64,000 nucleotides of DNA, taken from NCBI GenBank assembly GCA_032164245.1, contig JAVMKO010000035.1:496001-560000 (forward strand). The letters run 5' to 3'. The position numbers and the translations under genes are program-made. The notes under the pieces are model-generated. The model was not told the origin of the DNA. It saw only the letters and a list, made by a program, of their open reading frames with translations, and ran no database searches. This DNA is from Sternotherus odoratus (taxonomy: Eukaryota > Chordata > Testudines > Kinosternidae). Shown in pieces: positions 33,601-45,600 of this stretch. The stretch's first letter is position 1; each line of letters starts with the position of its first letter.

Positions 33601-36600
33601 GGCGGCCAGCGTAGACAGTCTCTATATACAAGTTAGCTGGCTCTGGTCGGTGCCCTAGCACAGGCAGCCAGCGTACACAGTCTCTATATACAAGTTAGCT
33701 GGCGCTGGCCGGTGCCCTAGCACAGGCAGCTAGCGTACACAGTCTTTACTCGCCCCCTGGGTCAGCTGTCAGGTCCTTGTCCCTCGGGGGTCCAGTCCAT
33801 GCCCGGCTCCTCGGGGTAAATGGCAGCTGGAACTCCCGGCCAGTCGTCTGGGGTCGCGGAGGTGGTGGCCGCCGGTGTTTCTGGTTCGTCGGCGGCGGTG
33901 TGAGGGTCAGCTGCCGCGGTTCCTCCGGGCCAGGTGTCTGCTGCCGCAGGAGCCTCGGGGTCCGGGGGTTCGGGGCCGTTATCTTCGGCCGTGGGGTAGG
34001 TTGCTGCCGGAACCCCGGGCCAGTCGTAGTCGAGTGCGGGGTCAGGGACGCCACTCCAATCGGCGTCCCGGCGGGGGGGCAGCCAGTCTGTCCGCGGGCT
34101 TCCCCCTTGCTCCTGTCCGGCCCCCTCTCGGCGGTCGGCCCCGTCTTTTCTACTTCCCGGTCCCTGGTTGCACTTCTGGGGCAGGGGGCGGGGCTGCCTC
34201 GGCTCCGCCCGCCATTTTGAGCCTCTGGCCGGTTCGCTCTCCCGCTTGGAGGGGGCCCACTGGGGCCCACTACAGTCTGGTAAAGGAGAATGTGTCTCTG
34301 TCTCTTTGTCTGTGGAGCAGACAGAAGGTGCCTTTCAGCCTGTGAGGGTTGAGAATAGTGCTGTTGACTCAGAGTTGGTTCTGGATTCAACTAAAGCCCA
34401 GGAAGGGAATGGGCCTAAGTTTGTGTCTGCTAGGGAGAATGGCACTAACTAGGTTGCATCCAGTTAGTGTCCTAGCAAAATCCCGGAGACCAGACAATTC
34501 TGGTGCTTTTATTTTGCTTGTTGCTAGGAAAGGGTGTACCAAATCTGTCTGATCGGGGTAATACTCTTGCCGGAGCACAAGGAGAATACGAAAGGATTTG
34601 ACTACGTTGCTTTCTGAGAATGTGGGAATCAGTAGCAAGGAGGAAATGATTTGTAAGCCTGTTGAGCCTGACAACTTGCATCTTGCCAGTAACCCTAAAA
34701 GTTTCTCTAAAAGGGGATTGTGTAGAAATCCGCCTGATGAGGCAGAGATGATCCTGGATTTGAATAAGACCCCAAAAGAGTCTGTTGTGGCTCGGGAAGA
34801 TGTTCTAGAACAAGCCCTAGGTGAAGAAGGTAAGGGCAGAATTTCTGTGAGGGGTAAATTGTTGCATAGAGAAGCTCCTAAAGAAAGGAATGCTCTTGAT
34901 AGTCTTTGCAAGCAGTTTACTGCAACCAAAGGGTGTGGAAGTGATTTAATCAAGGAAGTTTCAGTTCCTAACAGCCAGAATTTTTCTCTTGGGAATGGAT
35001 CCACTGACTTTCCTTTTGAAAGATCCAGTGCGGATAGCTTTGAGAAGGTCTCAGATGGAGTGAAACCTGTTAAGGAATTTAAACAGCCCCATGACCAAGT
35101 TGCTGTGTTTGACCAGCTTGTTGGGAATACAATGTTGTTGGAACAGGAATGTCTCCAAGCTAATTCTTTAAACGAGCAGTCTGTGCTTCCGGGTCTGAGG
35201 ACAATTTGGTTACTGGTGTTTTCACAACGGAACAGTTTCATGGCGAAATGCTTGAAGATGCAGGAGAAGAGAGCAAGCAAACTCTTATCCTCAGACTCTT
35301 TGGATTTGTGCGGTATCTCTTTAAAACAAAGTCCAGCCTTGACATTGGTAGCAGCTGAGAATTTAAAAGCTAGGTAAGGTCAGTCTGTGAGTTAATTAAC
35401 TCTTTCTGGCCCTGTCACCTTTCACTGAGATATTATGTTACACTCGCATCACACCTGTAAAATGCAGTGTGACGGTGCTGTTCCTGGTGGGATGAACAGT
35501 GAGTGCCAAATCAGGACAAATTGCTTCCAAAAGGGCAACTAGAGCCCAAAGCTGCGGTTTTTCCACTCTAAGGCAAACCAAACCAGCCAAACAGAAAAGA
35601 CTTTGTTCTCACCCCGCTGGCTAGCCACAAGTCATACAAGCAATTCCCTTACACACTCCAGCTTCCCAGTATCACCACCAGCAGCCACCTGTCCTGGGGA
35701 TCAATGGTTATGAAAACCAATACCCCAAATAAAGAAAACGGGTCTCCCCAATTCCAAAGAATCAGGCCCTAGACCCAGGTCAATATACAAATCAGATCTT
35801 CCCACAAATCACGCTGTTGCCAATCCTTTAGAATCTAAAGGTTTATTATACAAGGAAAAAGGTATGGGTGGGGGTTAGGAATGGTTAAAAGAAATCAATT
35901 ACATGCAGTAATGGCACATCTCTTGGTTCAGGCTTGCAGTGGTAAAATAACTGCAGGTTCAAATCATAGTCTCTGGAATGCATCCCCTCCAGGGAAGGGT
36001 CAGCACCATGTGTAGCAAAATCCCATCCGGAGGTAGGTGCTAGGCAGCCCAGGCTCCGACCATGCTGGGAACTGACTGTCTTCATCCCAGCCAAGGCAGC
36101 CCAGGATCCGGATTTCTAGTTCTGCCCTGCAGCCCAGCCCTGCCCTCCTGCAGTCCCAAGTTCCTACCGTGGCTCTGGGGCTTCCTCCTCCAGCCTCTCG
36201 GTCCTGCTGGGGGCTTGCGGAGGTAGCATCAGTGTGGGCTTTCCCCTCCTCTTCCTCTCATTGGCACCCAACGGCCAAGGCAGCCCTGGGGCTCCCTGCT
36301 GCTGTCGGGGCTCTGAAGTTCTGCAGCCTCCTTCCTGCCCCGTAAAATCCTGGACATTTGTTACTATTTAACACCCCCCCCCCCCCCCCGCAATGAAGAT
36401 CTAAGAAGTCGGACATGTCCGGGGGAATCCGGACATGTTTGGCAGAATGGTGAGCCTTTCCTCAGCCCAGCCGCATGCTGCAACCTCACCCCGCGCCATC
36501 CTCCGGCCCGCCGACCACCGCTGTCGTGCCACCCCTCCCCCGCCAACCAACGCCACCGCACCGTCCTCCAGACCCCCTCCCTCTTCCCCCGCTGACCACC

Positions 36601-39600
36601 ATGTGCCACCTCCCGACCACCGCATGCCTCTCCTCCCCCCCCCCCCGCCGACCACCACGTGCCATCCCCTGCCCCCCGGTGCCATCACCCCCTCCTTCTC
36701 CCACTCCCACCACCACCGCCGCAGCATCCCCTGCCCCCTCCACCATCCTCTTCCCCCCCCCCCCCTCCACCAACCGCAGGGACACTCACCTCTTTACTCC
36801 TCCGCTGTGGGAAGCAACTGTGGCATGGTTGAACAGGGCTTCCCCACATGCTTACTGGGCGTGACCCACCCCCTTTGCTCCTCCCCCTGTTGCTACAATA
36901 GAGTCACAGCCATGCCCCCAGCTTTGCTCTTTCAGACTCTGGCAGCTACTAGGCACCGGGAATCTGCTCCACGTGCCTGCACAGTTGGCGGGCCAGAGAA
37001 ATCAAGCTCGTGGGCCAGATCCAGCCCATGGGCCTTAGTTTGGAGAGCCCTGATCTATAGGATCCCAAATGATTTCAGTAACGTGACATGCAGGCCATAT
37101 AATTTCATCTAGTGAATGTCACCAAGATGCAGATTCCTCCATTTCCCACAATAATTGTCAGTTAACTACTAGAGCATATATTTCAGGAAGAGAGAGACAG
37201 TCTTGATATCAAGAGTCCAGGTGTTGGAGAATACATCACTTTTCCTTGGTAGTTTGTTCCAATGGTTAAAGGTTTATTAGCTAAGAAAAAGGAATAAGCG
37301 TTATTGAGAGGTTAAAGTAGGTAAAATATATGTACAGGTGAGTCATAGTGTATCACTCCAAATGGTGGCAGAAACATAGTATCTTCCAGTTTCCCAACAG
37401 TCTCTCAGGGGATACCCAGAATAACTTGGGGGATCGCAGTCATCTTGTTCAGTTATTCTGCCCTGTTAGAATCCAAACAGTTCAGAGGTGAATTTTTTTT
37501 CACTTGTGTCCGTACTTATAGCTTCTTCTCTCAGAAAACAAGCTGACTAGATCACTACCCATGTGGGCTCTTTCTTTGAGGGTTGAGAGAGAGTAATGCA
37601 TTGAGTCTTTGATCTCTGATCTTCACACACAATCACTACTTATCTTCAAATGCACAGAAATTAGCACTTTCCTGTTAAAGTTCTTCATTTGCATTACACA
37701 AGGCTTTGTACTTGTTTGATGGGTTTTTTAATTGCACTGTGTCAGGATTGCCTCCCCACTCTGAACTCTAGGGTAAAGATGTGGGGACCCGCATGAAAAA
37801 AAAGAAATAACCCCCCAAGCTTATTTTACCAGCTTAGGTTAAAACGTTTCCCCCCAGAACACGACTTCTCCTGTGTCTGGAATTGGTCCACTGCCACCAC
37901 CAAACTCATTTGGGGGAGTTTGGAACCCTTCCTTCCCCTTTCCACAACCCCCCCAACTTATTCCCTCCCTGGGAAGCTGCTTGAGGGAAAACCTCGCTTG
38001 TTCCTATGAGACGTGCCTGATCCAAAACCAGGATCTTACACAATGGAAACAAGCAGTCCGATTCTTAAAAGAAAGATTTTAATTAAAGAAAGGAATAAAT
38101 CCCTTGTACAGAAATCAATAGAAAAACCCCACTTGCATCACAAGGACTAAACCTCCTCCCTAGGGATTCTCCTTTTGCTGAAGCTTAAAAGTATAAAGAA
38201 ACACAAGCTAATTGCCACATTGGAGAATTTATCAAGTGGTATAACTCAAGCATAACTTACTGCTGAACTTGATTTGTTAGACTTGTTAGAATATTATAGA
38301 TAGGTAGAGTAAAAGACATAGGTGTGGTTCATCCCATAGCCGGAGAGGAACAGCCCCGAGAGATCAAACGAAACTAAAACTCTTTGTCTTCGAGGTTAAT
38401 TAGCATCTGCGGTTCCTATTGGTCCCTATCCCCCTCTCAGATTACTTTTAGCGTAACCCCTTACAGGTAAACAGTAATTCTAGGCTACTTTATACTTATG
38501 ACACACTGGTATATACAATGTAAATGTTTGCTATTACATTCTAACAGGATACAGCTAAGTGAAAACGATGCATGCAGCACCCCGTTAGTTTTCATGAAAT
38601 TTAAACACCAAACACATTCTTATAGATTTAACAATCACTTTTTTTTTTTATACTAATATACAAGTGAATTGGCCTGGCTTCCAGCTCTGAGTTTGTCAGT
38701 TCTCAGCTGACACCTAGATCTTGGCCAGAGCTGGTACTTGGTCTAATTTCAGCATGGTGGAAGAAGGGTGTTTTGTTTTGTTTTTTAAAAAGGAGCATGT
38801 TTATTTTTTTCCCCCATCACCACAATGGATGACATAGTGTGGCACGGATACAAGCCACAGTGGCCCAGCAGGAGGCTCCCCGTATCCAGGCAGCCGCCCC
38901 ACAGGAGGCAGTACGGCTGCAGCAAGAGACTAATCGCCTGCTGATGGACCAGGCTGCTCAAGACCGTGCTATGTTGTGGGAATTGGTTAACCAGGTAAAG
39001 GCCCTTACAGAGCTGAACCGCAGCCATGATGGGACGCAGATCATACAGGCCAGCAATTGGCTGCAGAAAATGACGCGGGAGGATGATGTAGAGGCTTACC
39101 TCCTGGCCTTTGAGAGGACAGCGGGAGGCTTGGCCCCAAGAACAGTGATATGGCATCCTTGCTCCATTCCTGTGGGGGGAGGCCCAAAAGGCCTATTATG
39201 ATATGTTTGACAAGACTACGGCAGACTACCCCCAGCTGAAAGCAGAGATCCTGGCCAGATCTGGGGTAACGAACGCAGTGCCGGCCCAGCGATATCATGA
39301 GTGGAGATACCACAGTGACCTCTTCCACCTTGCACAAAAGTGGTTACGAACCGAGTCCCAGAGTCCGAAGAGATACTCAAGATTCTGGTCATCGACCGAT
39401 ACATGAGGGGACGACTGCCAGACCTTTGTGCCTGGGTAAGCCAGATCGAACCCTCCATCTACGACAAGGTGGTCGCACTGGTAGAGGGGTGAAGGACAGC
39501 AAGGGAGCTGACCCAACCAGTTAAGGAAGAGGCACCCTGAGTTAAACTAGCAGCACCAAGCCTCAGAGCTTGGGTGACTAGGCGCCCAGGAATGCCTAGG

Positions 39601-42600
39601 GGGAAAAAAAGAGAGGGGCTGAAAGCTGGCTGGAGGCCACAAAGTCAGAGCACTGAGGGTGAAGAGGATTGTGACATTAGACAGTGATGTGGCAAAGTTT
39701 GCAGATGATACTAAACTGCTCAAAGTAGTAAGGACCAAAGCAGACTGTGAAGAACTTCAAAAAGATCTCACTAAACTAAGTGATTGGGCAACAAAATGGC
39801 AAATGAAATTTAATGTGGATAAATGTAAAGTAATGCACATTGGAAAAAATAACCCCAACTATACATACAATATGATGGGGGCTAATTTAGCTACAACCAA
39901 TCAGGAAAAAGACCTGGGAGTCATTGTGGATAGTTCTCTGAAGGCATCCACGCAGTGTGCAGCGGCAGTCAAAAAAGCAAACAGGATGTTAGGAATCCTT
40001 TAAAAAGGGATAGAGAATAAGTCGGAGAATATCTTATTGCCCTTATACAAATCCATGGTGCGCCCACATCTTGAATACTGCGTACAAATGTGGTCTCCTC
40101 ATCTCAAAAAGGATATACTGGCACTAGAAAAGGTTCAGAGAAGGGCAACTAAAATGATTAGGGGTTTGGAACGGGTCCCATATGAAGAGAGATTAAAGAG
40201 GCTAGGACTTTTTAGCTTGGAAAAGAGGAGACTAAGGGGGGATATGATAGAGGTATATAAAATTATGAGTGGTGTGGAGGAAGTAAATAAGGAAAAGTTA
40301 TTTACTTGTTCCCAAAATAGAAGAACTAGGGGCCACTCAATGAAATTGGCGTGCAGCAGGTTTAAAACAAATAAAAGGAAGTTCTTCTTCACACAGCGCA
40401 CAGTCAACCTGTGGAACTCCTTACCTGAGGAGGCTGTGAAGGCTAGGACTATAACAGGGTTTAAAAGAGAGCTGGATAAATTCATGGAGGCTAAGTCCAT
40501 AAATGGCTATTAGCCGGGATGGGTAATGAATGGTGTCCCTAGCCTCTGTCTGTCAGAGGGGGGTGATGGATGGCAGGAGAGAGATCGCTCGATCATACCT
40601 GTTAGGTTCACTCACTCCGGGGCACCTGGCATTGGCCACTGTCGGTAGACAGGATGCTGGGCTAGATGGACCTTTGGTCTGACCCAGTATGGCCGTTCTT
40701 ATGTTCTTATGTTCTTAGACTGTCGAAACCCAGAGACCAGGGAATGCCTCGGGCCCCTTACAGATGTTACGCCTGAACAATTGCAGCCTAGTGCCCAAAT
40801 GTCATAGAGCCCATGCAGTGTAGCCTGGGGTACTGGGCAGAACCACGCAGCCTACCCAATCTTGTAGGGGTCGCAGTCACCCCATATAAATATACAAGGC
40901 AGGAAAAGTTGGATGGAGTAGAAACCATGCACTTGAAGACTTGGGGAGTGCTATCACCCTAATTTTGGGTAAACTAGTGAAGTGCAGCCAGTTAATGCAG
41001 GCTAAGCATACGGGGGTAACCTGTGTCCATGGGACTGTTAGTTACTACCCCATCACACCAGTGAAAATTGGAATTCAGGGAAATGTCACCACAGTGAAAG
41101 CAGGGGTCGTCCCAAACCTCCCATACCCCATCTTCATAGGCAGAGATTTCCCCAGGTTTAGAAACTTGCTCCTACTGGTGGGAGGGGCGCTCCTCAAACT
41201 TTGGGAGGCTTCCACGGCAGAATATCACCTCTCATTTTTTGTGGAAATGTCCCAGGAACTGTTCCCTGACCCAAGGAAAAGCAGGAAGACCAAGAGAGAA
41301 AGAAGGGTGGCCAAGGCCTTGGGTACCCAAATCCTGCTCCAGAGACAGAGGGCCACCTGTGTAGGGAGACGTACCCTTGCAACTGAAGGGGAGGACCCAA
41401 AGATGGAGGAGGGGTCAGAGACTAGTTCTAAGCCAACCTCACAGTGCCGGCCAAGAGGCCAGAGAGAGAGATCTCAGAGTTCAGGTTCAGGTTGATAAGC
41501 CCCCGGAGAGAGACTTTTGGATGAGAGGTGGAAAACCCAAGGAACGAGAACGCCAGGAAAAAGGTGACCGAGATAGATGGGGTACCTAAGAACATAAGAG
41601 TGGCTGTACTGGATCAGACCAAAGGTCCATCCAGCCCAGTATCCTGTCTACCGACAGTGGCCAATGCCAGGTGTCCCAGCATAAGTGAACCTAACAGATA
41701 ATGATCAAGTGATCTCTCTCCTGCCATCCATCCCCCCCCTTCCCCCCTGACAAACAAAGGCTAGGGATACGGGCTTAACCTCCATGAATTTATCTTTCTC
41801 AAACCCTGTTCTAGTCCTAGCCTTCACAACCTCCTCAGGCAAGGAGTTCCACAGGTTGACTGTGGGCTGTGCGAAGAAGAGCTTCCTTTAATTTGTTTTA
41901 AACATGCTGCCCACTAATTTCATTGGGTGGCCCCTAGTTCTTATATTATGGGAACAAGTAAATAACTTTTCCTTATTCATTTTCTCCACACCACTCAGGA
42001 TTTTATAGACCTCTGTCATGTGCCCCCTTACTCTTCTCTTTAGAAGCTGAAAAGTCCTAGCCTCTTTAATCTCTCCTCATATGGGACCTGTTCCAAACCC
42101 CTAATTGTTTGTTGCCCCTCTCTGAACCTTTTCTGAGGCCAGTATATCTTTTTTGAGATGAGGAGACCACATCTGTACACAGTATTCAAGATGTGGATGC
42201 ACCATGGATTTATATAAGGGCAATAAGATATTCTCCGTCTTATTCTCTATCCCTTTTCTAATGGTTCCCAGTATCCTGTTCTCTTTTTTGACTGCCGCTG
42301 CACACTGCGTGGACGTCTTCAGAGAACTATCCGAGATGACTCCAAGATCTTTTTCCTTATTAGTTGTAGCCCCCATCATATTGTTATTTTTTCCAATGTG
42401 CATTACTTTACATTTATCCACATTAAATTTCATTTGCCATTTTGTTGCCCAATCATTTAGTTTCGTGAGATCTTTTTGAAGTTTTTCACAGGCTGCTTTG
42501 GTCTTCTCTATCTTGAGCAGTATGGTACCATCTGCAATCTTTGCCACCACACTGTTTGCTCCTTTCTCCAAATCATTTATGAATAAGTTGAATAGGATTG

Positions 42601-45600
42601 GTCCTAGGACTGACCCTTGGGGAACACCACTAGTTACCCCCCTCCATTCCCTTACAACACAGATGTCAGATGCAGTGCGGACAAATACCGATAATAAGTT
42701 TTATCCTGTGCATGGCACGACCCATCCAAAGCCATGCTCAAATACTCACACTGCTGAAGTTGCGAGTGCAGTTGCAATGCAATGTCACTGTGTTGGAAAC
42801 CTTGATTTTTTTTTCATCTGTGTATTTTATTTTCTGTTTGCACTTACTTTCCAGTGTTAGTCTGTAAGAAAAATGTTTATTAAAAATTTCCACACTAGCT
42901 AGTCACCTTGTGCTTTAGTCAAGGAGACACAGGTGCCACCCAAGGGGTGCTGGATGCCTGGTTCTGTCCCAGGCCCCACCCCCAACCCTTTCCCCAAGTC
43001 CCCACCCCCACCTCTGCCCCATATCTTCCCTCCCCTCCCCCGAGTGAGCTATGTCCTTGCTCCTCCTCCACCCCTCTGAGCCTCCTGTACGCTGTGAAAT
43101 AGCTGCTGGCAGGAGGCATGGGGGAGGGAGGAGGCGCTGATCGGGGGATGGGGGCTTTGGAAGGTGAGAGGCGCTGAGGGAAGGAGGGGAACTGATAGGG
43201 CTGCTCTTTCCCCAGAGTTGGCTCCTACCAGGAGCCGCATGTTATCTTCAGTTACAGTTCTGCAGTGATCTGGAAGCCTACTTTCGCCATCTCCGACTCA
43301 AAGAATACTTTCAAGATAACACCGAACAACGCACTGATACACAGATAACCTCCCACCAACAGCACAAGAAATAGAACTCCACATGGACTCCTCCTGAGGG
43401 TCAAAATGACAGTCTGGACCTATACATAGAATGCTTCCGCTGACATGCACAGGCAGAAATTGTGGGAGAACAACATCACTTGCCTCATAACCTAAGTCGT
43501 GCAGAACGCAATGCCATCTGCGGCCTCAGAAACGACCCTGACATCATAATCAAAGAGGCTGATAAAGGAGGTGCTGTTGTCATCATGAACAGGTCTGACT
43601 ACCAAAAGGAGGCTGCCAGACAACTCTCCAATACCAAATTCTACAGGCCACTTTCCTCAGGCCTGAGAAGTACACTAAGAAACTGCGCCATCTGCTCAGG
43701 ACACTTCCTACATAAGCACAGGAACAAATCAACATACCCTTAGAGCCCCAACTGGGGTTTTTCTATCTACTACCCAAGATCCACAAACCTGGAAATCCTG
43801 GACGCCCCATCATCTCGGGCATTGGCACTCTCACTGAAGGACTGACTGGATATGTGGATTCTCTACTCAGACCCTATGGCACCAGCACTCCCAGCTACCT
43901 CCGTGACACAACTGACTTCCTGAGAAAACTACAATGCATTGGTGACCTTCCAGAAAACACCATCCTAACCACCATGAATGTAGAGGCTCTCTACACAAAC
44001 ATCCCACACATAGATGGAATACAAGCTGTCAGGAACAGTATCTCACAACACAAGTGGTTGCTGAGCTTTGTGACTGTATCCTCATGCACAATTATTTCAA
44101 ATTTGGTGACAATATATACTTCCAGACCAGTAGCACTGCTATGGGCACCCGCATGGCCCCACAGTATGCCAACATCTTTATGGCTGACCTGGAACAACGC
44201 TTCCTCAACTCTCGTACACTCACGCCCCTTCTCTATCTACACTATACTGATGACATCTTCATCATCTGGACCCATGGGAAAGAAACTCTGGAAGAATTCC
44301 ACCATGATTTCAACACCTTCCACCCCACCATCCACCTCAGCCTGGATCAGTCTACATAGGAGGTCTACTTCCTAGACACCACGGTGCAAATAAGTGACAG
44401 CCACATTAACACCACCCTATACCGAAAACCTACCGACAGCTATGCCTACCTTCATGCCTCCAGCTTCCATCCTGGACACACCACATGATCCATTGTCTAC
44501 AGCCAAGCGCTGAGGTACAACTGCATTTGCTCCAACCCCTCAGACAGAGACCAACACCTATAAGATCTTCACCAAGCATTCTTAAAACTAAGATACGTGC
44601 ATGAGGAAGTAAGGAAACCGATCAACAGAGCCAGACGTGTACCCAGAAGCCTTCTGCTGCAAGACAAGCCCAAGAAAAAAACCAACAGAACACCACTGGC
44701 CATCACCTACAGTCCTCAGCTAAAACCTCTCTAACGCATCATCAGTGATCTACAACCCATCCTGGACAACCATCCCTCACTTTCACAGGCCTTGGGAGGC
44801 AGGCCAGTCCTCCTGCCAACCTGAAGCAGATTCTCACCAGCAACTATACACCACACTATAGCAACTCTAACTCAGGAACCAATCCATGCAACAAACCTTG
44901 AAGCCAACTCTGTCCACATGTCAACACCAGTGACACCATCACAGGACCTAACCAGATCAGCTACACCATCACTGATTCATTAACCTGCACATCTACCAAT
45001 ATAATATACGTCGTCATGTGCCAGCAAGGCCCCTCTGCTATGTACATCGGCCAAACTGGGCAATCATGACGTAAAAGGATAAATGGACACACATCAGATA
45101 TTAGGAATGGCAATATACAAAAGCCTGTAGGAGAACACTTCAACCTCCCTGGACACACAATAACAGATTTAAAGGTAACCATCCTGCAGCAAAAAAACTT
45201 CAAGACCAGACTTCAAAGAGAAACTGCTGAGCTCCACTTCATCTGCAAATTTGACACTATCAGCTCAGGATTAAACAAAGACTATGAATGGCTCAACAAC
45301 TACAAAAGGGTAAAACTAGATGACCCTGGCAGTCCCTTCTAACACATGTATACATCTAACAGAAGGCACCTGCTGCTCCGTCAGCACATCAGCATGCTGT
45401 CCCCTCAGCAAATACAAAGTTGTCCCTGCTATGACTTCTCCTTCTATACTCTGATAAAAACACATTACATATCACACTCCAGATGTTGTTGGTTACCTGC
45501 TAGTTCAAACAAACTATCCTTATCCATTTCCTCCTTATCTTATGAGGGGTTGTGTGTGTTCCTGTGCCACTCTTAAAAATGTGTTTATGAAGTTACTTGA

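Noticed and set aside
24160..33751. CRISPR-like regular repeat array
   Set aside because: Units are contiguous with no unique spacers and lie in a vertebrate intron. This is a minisatellite.
33746..34390. Minus-strand 214-codon proline-rich protein gene
   Set aside because: Low-complexity composition over degenerate DNA repeats, with no start context or neighbours. Kept only as a retroelement flank.
23290..36340. One complete LTR retrotransposon with the array as its interior
   Set aside because: The two outer LTR-like blocks are related but look too different to be the paired LTRs of one insertion, and no target duplication was found. Offered only as a hypothesis.
36401..37112. Frames of 99-225 codons around 36.4-37.1 kb
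   Set aside because: They come from C-rich low-complexity sequence and overlap on both strands.
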